From: an uncultured Bacteroidales bacterium
GTDB taxonomy: Bacteria > Bacteroidota > Bacteroidia > Bacteroidales > Bacteroidaceae
Direction: 5' to 3'
NCBI GenBank assembly: GCA_902760965.1
Contig: CACWIN010000013.1
Span: 1 to 37,910, forward strand
DNA length: 37,910 bases
The translations under genes were made by a program, and so were the position numbers. Shown here one piece after another: positions 13,840 to 21,778 of this stretch. The notes beneath the pieces are model-generated. The model ran no database searches. It was given only the letters and a program-made list of their open reading frames with translations, and had not been told where the DNA came from. The stretch's first letter is position 1; every line of letters begins with the position of its first letter.

Positions 13840-16221
13840 ATGACTTTACGCGAACTTAAGATTGGTGAGAGTGCGGTGGTGACCGCTGTTGGTGGTGAAG
13901 GCGCTCTGCGTCAGCATTTTCTGGATATGGGACTGCTGCCGGGCGTTGAGGTTAAGCTCTTGAAGTATGCGCCGATGGGCGATCCTATGGAGCTGCTGGT
14001 TCGCGGGTATACTCTTTCTTTGCGTCTTGAAGAGGCAGCGAAGATCGAAATGAGGCCATTGGGGACGGTTCCGTTTGGCCCGTTTGTTAAAAACGAGCCA
14101 AACGGAACCGTCCCCAATGGTACCGATTTTGGGTACAACCTGTCGTTGCACGAGCACAACTCGCATCCGGGTTTGGGTGAGGCAGGCAAGTACCATGATC
14201 CGGCGCATGAGAATGCGGTTCCTAAGGGAACGGTGCTCAGGTTTGCGCTGGCGGGGCAGCAGAACTGCGGTAAGACTACCTTATTTAATCAGCTTACGGG
14301 GTCTAACCAGCACGTGGGTAATTTTCCGGGCGTGACTGTGGACCGAAAGGACGGGCAGATTAAGGGGCATCCGGATACGCTTGTGACGGATCTGCCGGGC
14401 ATTTATTCTTTATCGCCCTATACTCAGGAGGAGACGGTTTCGCGCCAGTTCATTATTGAGCAGAAACCTAACTGCATTATCAATATAGTCGATGCGACCA
14501 ACATTGAGCGCAACCTGTATCTGACGGTTCAGCTGATGGAGCTGGGCGTGCCTATGGTGCTGGCTCTCAATATGATGGATGAGCTGACGGGTAACGGCGG
14601 TTCGGTGCGCGTGAATGAGATGGAGCGTATTCTGGGCGTTCCGGTGGTGCCGATATCGGCCGCAAAGGGTGAGGGCATAAAGGAGCTGGTGGAACACGCC
14701 ATTCATGTGGCTGAGTATCAGGAGGTTCCGGCTCGCACAGACTTTTGCACAAAGGATGATCACGGCGGCGCTGTTCACCGTTGCCTGCACAGCATAATGC
14801 ACCTGGTTGAGGATCACACCGAGCGTGCGGGTATTCCGGGCCGATTCGCAGCCGGCAAGCTTGCGGAAGGTGATACTCAAGTGCTTGAGGCACTGCAACT
14901 TACTCAGAATGAAAAAGAGACGATGGAGCACATAATCCTGCAGATGGAAGAGGAGCGTGGGATGGACCGCGCGGCCGCCATTGCCGATATGCGTTTCTCG
15001 TTTATTGAACGCCTTTGCTCTCAGACAGTTATCAAGCCGCAAAAGAGCAAAGAGTATATAAGGAGCCGCAGGATTGACCGCGTTCTGACCGGCCGATGGA
15101 CCGCAATTCCAATTTTTTTGGTTGTGATGTGTCTGGTAATCTGGCTCTCAATAGACGTACTTGGCGCGCCACTGCAGGACTGGCTTGATCAGGGAATCCA
15201 GTGGCTGGCAGGCATTTGCGTGGCTGGTCTTGAGCGGGCCGATGTAAGTCCGGCAATCATATCTTTGGTTGAAGACGGTATTTTTGGCGGCGTGGGAAGC
15301 GTGCTTAGTTTTGTGCCTATCATCATCATCCTATTCTTCTTCCTGAGTCTGATTGAGGACAGCGGATATATGGCACGTATCGCTTTTGTGACCGATAAGC
15401 TGCTGCGTAAACTTGGTCTGTCGGGCCGTTCTATCGTGCCGCTGCTTATCGGTTTTGGCTGTTCGGTGCCGGCTGTGATGGCTACAAGGACGTTGCCATC
15501 GGCCCGTGACCGTAAAATGACAATTCTGCTGACTCCGTTCATGAGCTGCAGCGCCAAGATTCCAATATACGGATTTTTTACCAATGCGTTTTTCCCGGGC
15601 AAGGGCGGTCTGATTCTGGCCGGGCTGTACCTGTTGTCTATTCTGGTGGGTGTGATTGTGGCGCTTGTGACCAAGCTGTTCCGCAAGAATTATGTGGCTG
15701 CGCCGTTTGTGATGGAGCTGCCCAATTATCGTATGCCGGGCCTCAAGAACGTGAGTCATCTGCTTTGGGATAAGACGAAGGATTTTGTTCAGAGGGCGTT
15801 CACCGTAATATTCGTAGCAACAATCGTAATCTGGTTATTGCAAACTTTTGATTTCCGCTTCAATATGGTGGAGAACGGCGAGGGCTCAATGATGGCTTGG
15901 GTTGCCGGCGTGCTGGAACCTTTGTTCCGTCCGCTTGGCCTTGGCGATTGGCGAATCGTAACATCGTTTGTAAGCGGTTTTCTTGCAAAGGAGAGCGTGG
16001 TTGCAACAATGGAAGTGCTTGGCGTAACCGAGTCCCTTACCGTAATTACCGCTGTGCCGATGCTCATATTCAGCCTGCTCTATACACCCTGCGTTGCTGC
16101 AATCAGCAGCGTGCGCCGCGAACTTGGTGACAAGTGGGCAATCTACGTTGTGCTGTTCCAGTGCGTCATTGCCTGGATTGTGGCCTGGTTCGGATACTTA
16201 ATCGCTCAAGCTGTACTATGA
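13840..16221 (+). CDS. feoB: FeoA-FeoB fusion ferrous iron transporter with element A7 in the linker
   Basis: A 793-residue inner-membrane Fe(II) transporter. Residues 1-72 are a FeoA SH3-like domain (LRELKIGESAVV, FLDMGLLPG); then comes the cytosolic G domain with G1 GQQNCGKT (139-146), the NFPGVTVDRK switch, DLPGIYSLSPY and NMMD (G4). A helical region and about ten membrane helices with two Gate-type blocks follow (GFGCSVPAVMATRT, FMSCSAKIPIY). FeoA-FeoB fusions are normal in Bacteroidales. Residues 73-94 (PLGTVPFGPFV...PNGTVPNG) are encoded by palindromic element A7, at the FeoA/G-domain linker, where extra residues should be tolerated. The stop overlaps the start of the next small gene (ATGA). 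Confidence 0.94.
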   Translation: MTLRELKIGESAVVTAVGGEGALRQHFLDMGLLPGVEVKLLKYAPMGDPMELLVRGYTLSLRLEEAAKIEMRPLGTVPFGPFVKNEPNGTVPNGTDFGYNLSLHEHNSHPGLGEAGKYHDPAHENAVPKGTVLRFALAGQQNCGKTTLFNQLTGSNQHVGNFPGVTVDRKDGQIKGHPDTLVTDLPGIYSLSPYTQEETVSRQFIIEQKPNCIINIVDATNIERNLYLTVQLMELGVPMVLALNMMDELTGNGGSVRVNEMERILGVPVVPISAAKGEGIKELVEHAIHVAEYQEVPARTDFCTKDDHGGAVHRCLHSIMHLVEDHTERAGIPGRFAAGKLAEGDTQVLEALQLTQNEKETMEHIILQMEEERGMDRAAAIADMRFSFIERLCSQTVIKPQKSKEYIRSRRIDRVLTGRWTAIPIFLVVMCLVIWLSIDVLGAPLQDWLDQGIQWLAGICVAGLERADVSPAIISLVEDGIFGGVGSVLSFVPIIIILFFFLSLIEDSGYMARIAFVTDKLLRKLGLSGRSIVPLLIGFGCSVPAVMATRTLPSARDRKMTILLTPFMSCSAKIPIYGFFTNAFFPGKGGLILAGLYLLSILVGVIVALVTKLFRKNYVAAPFVMELPNYRMPGLKNVSHLLWDKTKDFVQRAFTVIFVATIVIWLLQTFDFRFNMVENGEGSMMAWVAGVLEPLFRPLGLGDWRIVTSFVSGFLAKESVVATMEVLGVTESLTVITAVPMLIFSLLYTPCVAAISSVRRELGDKWAIYVVLFQCVIAWIVAWFGYLIAQAVL
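14056..14120 (+). repeat. Family A element A7, in frame inside feoAB
   Basis: Outer arms CCATTGGGG/CCCCAATGG are perfect. The inner left arm has GGCCCGTT instead of GGCTCGTT, changing one residue of the peptide to Pro (PFGPFV). Read as feoAB residues 73-94. Confidence 0.94.
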
Positions 16222-16352
16222 ACGCCGCAACCATAATCGCAGTAATCGTTATTGCAGCATCGGTCGTGCTTGCTGTCATCGGCGCCATTAATAAACGCAA
16301 AAAGGGAAACTCTTGCTGCGGCTGCTCTATGAGGGACTGCTGCAAAAAATAG
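16218..16352 (+). CDS. FeoB-associated Cys-rich small membrane protein
   Basis: A 44-residue protein starting at an ATG that overlaps the feoAB stop (ATGA), implying translational coupling. One N-terminal membrane helix (TIIAVIVIAASVVLAVIGAI) is followed by a basic stretch and a Cys-rich tail SCCGCSMRDCCKK. This is the pattern of FeoB-associated Cys-rich membrane proteins (PF12669), thought to assist Feo function. The frame is open further upstream, but the overlap start fits the family. Its stop TAG is directly followed by element A8. Confidence 0.85.
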   Translation: MNAATIIAVIVIAASVVLAVIGAINKRKKGNSCCGCSMRDCCKK

Positions 16353-16354
16353 TG

Positions 16355-16419
16355 CCATTGGGGACGGTTCCGTTTGGCTCATTTGTTAAAAACGAGCCAA
16401 ACGGAACCGTCCCCAATGG
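16355..16419 (+). repeat. Family A element A8
   Basis: A 65-bp copy whose flanks extend the palindrome to AGTGCC...GGCACT. The flanking TG starts immediately after the TAG stop of the small Feo gene. Unit B7 follows after 4 bases, the same A-then-B arrangement as A6/B6. Confidence 0.93.
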
Positions 16420-16423
16420 CACT

Positions 16424-16456
16424 GGGGCACAAAAAGAACCGTCCCCTTTGTGCCCC
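16424..16456 (-). repeat. Family B unit B7
   Basis: A 33-bp unit with the core on the minus strand; its first base (minus strand) is the G of the TAG stop codon of the aminopeptidase gene, a one-base overlap. Confidence 0.92.
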
Positions 16457-17847
16457 TATTTCAGGAAAGATTCCAGATCAGCGGGATGGTAGGGGATGAT
16501 GTTTTTTCCTAATACTCTGCAAGCATTATTGGTGATTAGGATGTCGTCCTCTATGCGGATGCCTCCAAAATCGCGGTACTGTTCAATTTTGTCGTAGTTG
16601 ATGAACTGGGGGAACATTTTATCGGCTTTCCATTTGTCAATCAGGGCGGGGATAAAATAGATGCCGGGTTCGTCGGTCATTACAAATCCGGGTTGGAGAC
16701 GGCGGCCGCAGCGCAGGAAACTGGTGCCGAATTGTGTGGACGGGCGGACATCGTCGTCAAAACCTACGTAAAGCTGGCCAAGACCCTCCATATCGTGCAC
16801 ATCCATACCCATCATGTGACCCAGACCGTGCTGAAGGAAAAGGGTATGGGCACCGGCCTGGACGGCTTCCTGGGGGTCGCCTTTCATGAGTCCAAGCTCC
16901 GTAAGGCGCTCGGCCATGAGGCGGCAAACGTCCATATGCATGTCGAGCCACTTATAACCGGGACGCGACTTTTCAATAACCAGGTCGTGGCAGGCCTCGA
17001 CAATTGAATAAATTTCACGCTGTTTTGTGGTGAACTTGCCACCAATGGGCATGGTGCGGGTGTTGTCGCTGCAGTAGTTGTTCACGGTCTCGGCGCCGGC
17101 ATCGACCAGGAGGAGGCGTCCGGGCTCAAGAGGCTTTAAAGACGGGCTGCCGTGAAAAATCTCGCCGTGCTGGGTCACAATGCTGTTGAACGAAACCTTT
17201 GCGCCGTACGACATGGCAATTCCCTCAATGAGTCCGCCAATGTATTTCTCGGTCACGCCGGGCTTGCAGGCTTTCATGGCGGCGCAGTGCATTTGGTAAC
17301 CAATCTCCATGGCGCGCTCAATTTCCTGCACCTCCTCATCGGACTTAACTGCGCGCATGCTAACCACAGCCTTGATGAGCGGGACCGATGCCGCATCGGG
17401 CGTCTGGGACGGATGAATTCCAAGCATATCGGCCAGCAGAATCATGTGATCATGGCGGTATGGGGGCAGGAAATGCACCTTTTGGCCGGACTTAAGTGCC
17501 TGGGCTACAAGGGACTGAAGCTTGTTGTAAGGGGCGCTGTTATTTACGCCGCACTCAGCTGCCATATCGGCAACCGATGGCACAAAGCCGGTCCAGATTA
17601 TGTCGTCCAGGTCAATGTCGTTACCAAGCAGCCATTCCTGACCGCTGTCGGCATTGATTACGCCAACCAATGACTCGTGGTCCTGACCAAAATAGTACAG
17701 GAAGGAACTGTCCTGACGGAAGGTGTAGGCGTTTTTGGGATAGTTGCAGGGCGTATCGTTGTTTCCCAGCAGGATAATCAGGCCGCTTCCTACTTTCTCT
17801 CTGAGAACGCGGCGGCGCTCAACATATGTCTTAACATCAAACAGCAT
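16456..17847 (-). CDS. Xaa-Pro aminopeptidase (M24B)
   Basis: A 463-residue cytoplasmic dinuclear metallopeptidase that removes N-terminal residues preceding proline. The N-terminal creatinase-like domain (about 1-170) is followed by the pita-bread catalytic fold. Metal ligands are visible in LLVDAGAE, NYCSDNTRTM, QHGLGHMMGMDVHD, TDEPGIYF and GIRIEDD. Length and order match PepP-like enzymes. ATG 17847 is preceded by a good -7 box at 17873-17880. The gene is monocistronic, and its stop codon merges with repeat B7. Confidence 0.9.
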   Translation of the reverse strand: MLFDVKTYVERRRVLREKVGSGLIILLGNNDTPCNYPKNAYTFRQDSSFLYYFGQDHESLVGVINADSGQEWLLGNDIDLDDIIWTGFVPSVADMAAECGVNNSAPYNKLQSLVAQALKSGQKVHFLPPYRHDHMILLADMLGIHPSQTPDAASVPLIKAVVSMRAVKSDEEVQEIERAMEIGYQMHCAAMKACKPGVTEKYIGGLIEGIAMSYGAKVSFNSIVTQHGEIFHGSPSLKPLEPGRLLLVDAGAETVNNYCSDNTRTMPIGGKFTTKQREIYSIVEACHDLVIEKSRPGYKWLDMHMDVCRLMAERLTELGLMKGDPQEAVQAGAHTLFLQHGLGHMMGMDVHDMEGLGQLYVGFDDDVRPSTQFGTSFLRCGRRLQPGFVMTDEPGIYFIPALIDKWKADKMFPQFINYDKIEQYRDFGGIRIEDDILITNNACRVLGKNIIPYHPADLESFLK

Positions 17848-17872
17848 AATTCAATAATTAGTTAGTATGAAA

Positions 17873-17880
17873 CAAAGATA
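17873..17880 (-). promoter_or_regulatory. -7 box TATCTTTG of the aminopeptidase gene
   Basis: TATCTTTG on the minus strand, 25 bases upstream of the start. The remainder of the 270-bp divergent gap holds a possible + strand TAAATTCG box at 17959-17966 and no other structure I could support. Confidence 0.45.
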
Positions 17881-18117
17881 GTGCAAGTCGAGAGGAGAAA
17901 AAAGAAACTTGTTCAATTTTTTATCCCAAGCCCCCGCCAAAATATTCCAGTAAAATAGTAAATTCGCGTCAGCTTAAAAACAGGCACCAGGCCCGCCCAA
18001 AAGCCCGTTCTTTTAACTTTTAAAACATTTTGGAATCTTAATGATAGAACAAACCCTGAACCGGACAAACTGAATCACTGTCAAGGAAGGGCTACGAAAA
18101 ACTAAAAGATTGAGTGT

Positions 18118-18870
18118 ATGAAACGTTTATTTTTGATAGCAGCAATGACATTTCTGGCAGGCAACATGTTGTTTGCGCAGGATATATGGAGGGACGAAAA
18201 GCTTAATTATGTAATGTATCTGGGTCCCATTAAGGCGGGCGAGGCCAGTTTGGTGACCAAGAACGTGGTTCGTGACGGCAAGAAACGGGTGCAGATGGAC
18301 CTGATTGCGCGCACAACCAGCACGGTGGAAAAGATTTTCAGCCTTAACGATACTCTTACAACAATAGTTGATCCAAAGAACAGCGCTCCGGTCTATTTCC
18401 AGAAGCACTGTTTTGAGGGCGATGACATTGTGCGTGAAAAGGTGAACTTTAGCCTTTCGGCCGATGGAATGTGCACAGCTTCAATGCGTAAGGACTACAA
18501 GGACGGTCGCGTAAAGGAGTGTCGCGAGACCAGCGACACGCAGATTTACGATATGGTGAGCGTGGTTGGTTTTGCACGCGCCATAAATACCGATGACCTG
18601 TACAAAGGCAAGCGTATTGAATTCCGCCTGGCCGATGCCTGCGACATTATTGACGAGGTTTTGATTTATCAGGGAAAGGAGACTTTAAAGATATCGGGCA
18701 AAAAGTATAACTGCTTGGTATTCAGACTAGTGGAACCTTATGTTGAGAAAGGCAAGACTAAGGATCGCGATATTCTTACCATTTACGTGAACAACGATGC
18801 TGAGCGTACAATTGTCCAGATGGACATTAAGTTCAAGGTGGGTTCGGCAAAGGCCAAGATTATAAACTAA
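18118..18870 (+). CDS. DUF3108-type exported protein
   Basis: A 250-residue protein with a signal peptide (MKRLFLIAAMTFLAGNMLFA-Q). The mature part, beginning near EKLNYVMYLGPIKAGEASL and containing DLIARTTSTVEKIFSLNDTL, resembles DUF3108 proteins, a beta-rich periplasmic family of unknown function. It precedes a Gly-rich exported protein by 67 bases and may share its transcript. No lipobox. Confidence 0.7.
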   Translation: MKRLFLIAAMTFLAGNMLFAQDIWRDEKLNYVMYLGPIKAGEASLVTKNVVRDGKKRVQMDLIARTTSTVEKIFSLNDTLTTIVDPKNSAPVYFQKHCFEGDDIVREKVNFSLSADGMCTASMRKDYKDGRVKECRETSDTQIYDMVSVVGFARAINTDDLYKGKRIEFRLADACDIIDEVLIYQGKETLKISGKKYNCLVFRLVEPYVEKGKTKDRDILTIYVNNDAERTIVQMDIKFKVGSAKAKIIN

Positions 18871-18937
18871 GGTTTTAACTTTTGGGATTAAACCTTATAG
18901 TAGGTAAAGAATCAAACTATAAACCTTAAATATATTA

Positions 18938-19942
18938 ATGCAAATGAGAAAACTTATGTTGGCCGCCATGATGCTTGCGGCTGTGAGTCTGTCAGTCAAT
19001 GCGGCTAAGAAAGATAAGAAAGAGGCATCAGAGCCTGTTCTTGGTATTAAATCGGGTGTTATAACAATGGCCAACAATATGGGCAACTTTACCGGCGGTG
19101 GCCAGGGTATGGGTGGCTTTGGCGGTGGCCAGATGGGTGGCTTTGGAGGCGGCCAGATGGGCGGTTTTGGCGGAGGCCAGGGCATGCGTCCTCAGGGTCA
19201 AGGCGGCCAGGGCGGTCAGCGTGGCCAGGGCGGTCAGGGCGGTCAGCGTGGCGACCGTCAGATGAATTTTGACCCCAGCACAATGGTTACCAAGATTTAT
19301 TTTGACGATTACGGCAAAAAGACAGTTACCGTTACCACTCGTGGTGAGGCCGGTTCGACCCGTTCACTCCAGATTGGTGAGGACAACTATACCATTAACG
19401 ATGCCGAGAAGACTGCAACCAAGATGCCGTCGTTTGGCGGACGTCGCGGTGGCCAGGGCGGCGGTGGCCGTGGCATGGGCATGGGAATGGGCATGATGGG
19501 CATGGGCGCCCAGACCACTCCTATGTTTGACTGGGAAAACCTGGATGCCAAGACCATTAAAAAGAATAAGATCAAGGAACTGGGCGAGGAGGAAGTTGCA
19601 GGCGTAAAGTGCAAGATGTACTCGGTTACCCAGAGCAATCAGGGCTATTCAACACAGATGACCGTTTGGATTTACAAGAACCTGACCATGAAGAGTGAGT
19701 CAGTTACCGATTTTGGAACCATGGGCCAGACAGTTGAAAAGCTTGAAGAGACAAGCGTTGATCCGTCACTGTTTGAACTTCCTGCCGACTATAAGGTTGA
19801 GGAGCGTCAGATGAACTTTGGCGGCGGCGGCATGGGCGGCTTTGGCGGCGGTGACTTTGGTGGCGGTGCCGGTGGATTCGGCGGCGGCATGGGAGGCGGC
19901 GGCTTTGGCGGCGGCATGGGCGGCTTTGGCGGCGGCTTCTAA
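18938..19942 (+). CDS. Gly/Phe/Met-rich exported protein
   Basis: A 334-residue protein with a signal peptide (to about SVNA-A). Two Gly-rich blocks, about residues 47-110 (repeats of GGFGGGQM) and about 290-334 (GGGMGGFGGG), flank a folded core (about 115-290). The core contains KIYFDDYGKKTVTV, an internal GMGMGMGMMGMG run and EEVAGVKCKMYSV...TVWIYKNLTMKSE, a pattern resembling DUF4412/LolA-like proteins. ATG 18938 and ATG 18944 are both possible starts. The Gly-rich parts may be flexible surface or assembly segments. Function unknown. Confidence 0.65.
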   Translation: MQMRKLMLAAMMLAAVSLSVNAAKKDKKEASEPVLGIKSGVITMANNMGNFTGGGQGMGGFGGGQMGGFGGGQMGGFGGGQGMRPQGQGGQGGQRGQGGQGGQRGDRQMNFDPSTMVTKIYFDDYGKKTVTVTTRGEAGSTRSLQIGEDNYTINDAEKTATKMPSFGGRRGGQGGGGRGMGMGMGMMGMGAQTTPMFDWENLDAKTIKKNKIKELGEEEVAGVKCKMYSVTQSNQGYSTQMTVWIYKNLTMKSESVTDFGTMGQTVEKLEETSVDPSLFELPADYKVEERQMNFGGGGMGGFGGGDFGGGAGGFGGGMGGGGFGGGMGGFGGGF

Positions 19943-19946
19943 AACG

Positions 19947-19990
19947 CGGCTTAAGAAAAATCGGCTTAAGAAAAGCGTCTTAAGAAAAAT
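19947..19990. repeat. Triple tandem repeat after the Gly-rich gene
   Basis: Three 14-15 bp units based on CGGCTTAAGAAAA (third unit CGTCTTAAGAAAA), each with a CTTAAG palindrome, lying between the stop codon and the terminator. Confidence 0.75.
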
Positions 19991-20024
19991 AAAAACCCTT
20001 GCGAGTAACTCGTGAGGGTTTTGT
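19991..20024 (+). terminator. Intrinsic terminator
   Basis: A 14-bp stem: AAAACCCT TGCGAG with loop TAA and CTCGTG AGGGTTTT (two wobble pairs), followed by TTTTG-rich sequence. It ends the 18118-19942 unit. Confidence 0.75.
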
Positions 20025-20051
20025 TTTGTTATAAAATTAATGTTATCTTTA
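20019..20051 (+). promoter_or_regulatory. Probable promoter of the 20075 gene group
   Basis: TTTTG at 20019-20023, a 20-base spacer and TATCTTTA at 20044-20051, 23 bases before ATG 20075. The -33 element overlaps the terminator tail. Confidence 0.35.
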
Positions 20052-20074
20052 CCCCAAATTAATACCCTAAAGTT

Positions 20075-21325
20075 ATGCTTAACAGAATTGTTTGTTTATC
20101 CTTTGCCTTTTTGAGCCTTAGTGCATACGGCCAGATAAGCGCAACTTATTATGTTGACGGGGCCGTTCAGAAAGAAGATAACCGCTCTCATGTTACTCTT
20201 GAGGCTATTGGTAGTGGTAGCAGCGTGGTTTATGCTACAAATCAGGTTGACCTTATTTTGACCGCTGTCAGGATGAGCAAGACATCGGGCGAACTTAAAA
20301 GCAACGAACGTAGGGAAAGGGGCGTAAACTCCGCAATCCTGGCCGATGAGGGCAGCAAGGTGCTTATGGAGCGCTGCGAGGTAAACAGCCATGTATCATA
20401 TGCCGATGCCGTTGCTGCGTACGGTGAGGGCACAAACATAACTATGCAAGAGGGTTTTGTACGCATTACGCGCAGCGGTTCGGCCGGGGCCGATGCCCTG
20501 AACGGCGCAAAAATAAGATTTGAACATACTGAACTGAATACCACCAGCGGCCAGAGTCCGGTAATGATTGCCGGTAATGGTGGTACTGTAGAGGCAATTG
20601 AGACTCTTGGAGGGTCAACGGGCGTGGGTTCGCCGCTGTTCCTTTCGCATGGCGAGTTTCTGGCCCAGAAATGCCGTATGACTGCCAGCGCATGGGCTCT
20701 TGCGCAGGTTGACGGCGGACATTTGACCCTTAAGGAGAATACCCTGGTTACACGTTCGTTCTGCGGCGTGATGGTATACAGCACCGGAAAGACCGTTAAC
20801 AGCGGAAGCGCCGAGCTGAGCAAGAACAAGATCCAGGTTAATGAGGGCCCGCTGTTCTATGTGACAAATGCAAGCGGCGAGATTCATGTGGAGCGCAACA
20901 GCTTTACCCATAAGGATGACGATGTCTTGGTTGCCAAGTCCGATGACTGGGGCGTTAAGGGACAGAACGGAGGCCATGCCGTGCTGGTTGTGCAGAATCA
21001 GAGTCTTGAAGGTAATGTATGGGCCGACAGCATAAGTTCCGTAAAGGTTGTGCTCAACAAGAAAGGTGTGTTGAGCGGCGCCATAAACAGGGACGGCAAC
21101 ATGGTTGCAGAGCACAGGGTGGTGCTAGGCATAGGTGGCAAATGGAACGTAAAGAAAGACTCGTATCTTACATCGGTCCAGTTTGAACAGCCTTTAAGCA
21201 AGGGACTTAAGCAGATTAAGGGAAAACATACGGTTTATTACGATGCCAATGACCCGGCCAATGCGCCTTTGGAAGGAAAGGAGCACAAGATTGGCGGAGG
21301 CGGCATGCTTAAACCTTTAAAATAA
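20075..21325 (+). CDS. Exported right-handed beta-helix-like protein
   Basis: A 416-residue protein with a signal peptide (MLNRIVCLSFAFLSLSAYG-Q). The body consists of many short strands with regularly spaced Gly/Asn turns (GSKVLMERCEVNSH, GAKIRFEHTELNTTSG, GGHLTLKENTLVTRS, GEIHVERNSF), as in pectate-lyase-like parallel beta-helices. No catalytic residues could be assigned. It may bind or process surface glycans or act as an adhesin; function is unknown. It precedes a PepSY-like gene by 6 bases. Confidence 0.6.
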   Translation: MLNRIVCLSFAFLSLSAYGQISATYYVDGAVQKEDNRSHVTLEAIGSGSSVVYATNQVDLILTAVRMSKTSGELKSNERRERGVNSAILADEGSKVLMERCEVNSHVSYADAVAAYGEGTNITMQEGFVRITRSGSAGADALNGAKIRFEHTELNTTSGQSPVMIAGNGGTVEAIETLGGSTGVGSPLFLSHGEFLAQKCRMTASAWALAQVDGGHLTLKENTLVTRSFCGVMVYSTGKTVNSGSAELSKNKIQVNEGPLFYVTNASGEIHVERNSFTHKDDDVLVAKSDDWGVKGQNGGHAVLVVQNQSLEGNVWADSISSVKVVLNKKGVLSGAINRDGNMVAEHRVVLGIGGKWNVKKDSYLTSVQFEQPLSKGLKQIKGKHTVYYDANDPANAPLEGKEHKIGGGGMLKPLK

Positions 21326-21331
21326 GGATTT

Positions 21332-21778
21332 ATGAAAAGGACTTTGTATTTGATTCTGGCTCTGTTCCTGAGTATCCCGGTTATGGCCGAGGACATTCAG
21401 ATAAAGCCGGAACAACTGCCCGAAAAAGCCATGAAGGTCATAAAAAAGGCTTTTCCCGAGGCAAAGATTAAGGAGGCTGTGATTGAGCGCAGAGCCAGTC
21501 TTATCCAGTATGAGGTAATGCTGACCGGCGGCGTAAAACTGCAGTTCCATAAGGACGGTACCTTTACCGAGTGCGTTTGTACCAAAGGGGCTGTTCCGCC
21601 GATTCTTATCCCGGAAAAGATACGCACTTTTATGTCAAAGGAGTTCCCCGACAGGACGGTTGTGGGAATTGAACATGACAGCAAACTGTTTGACCTTACG
21701 CTTGATAACGGTGATGAACTGTGCTTTAACAGCGCATACAGACTAATAGATATTGATCACGCTGATGAAAAAAAGTAG
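21332..21778 (+). CDS. PepSY-like exported protein
   Basis: A 148-residue protein with a signal peptide (MKRTLYLILALFLSIPVMA-E) and two similar alpha/beta repeats: LPEKAMKVIKKAFPEAKIKEAVIE and IPEKIRTFMSKEFPDRTVVGIEHD, each followed by beta strands (YEVMLTGGVKLQF; FDLTLDNGDELCF). This matches Bacteroidales PepSY-like (DUF2874) proteins with a BLIP-like fold. Such proteins may inhibit or chaperone peptidases. The gene overlaps the C11 peptidase gene by 14 bases, which supports a functional link. Confidence 0.8.
   Translation: MKRTLYLILALFLSIPVMAEDIQIKPEQLPEKAMKVIKKAFPEAKIKEAVIERRASLIQYEVMLTGGVKLQFHKDGTFTECVCTKGAVPPILIPEKIRTFMSKEFPDRTVVGIEHDSKLFDLTLDNGDELCFNSAYRLIDIDHADEKK

Noticed and set aside
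9132-14120. Translational bypassing (byp/hop-like) or excision of the in-gene hairpins
   Set aside because: Every copy is a whole number of codons in effect, in the same stop-free frame, so ordinary read-through explains the data; bypassing would not require this. It is still worth a peptide-level check.
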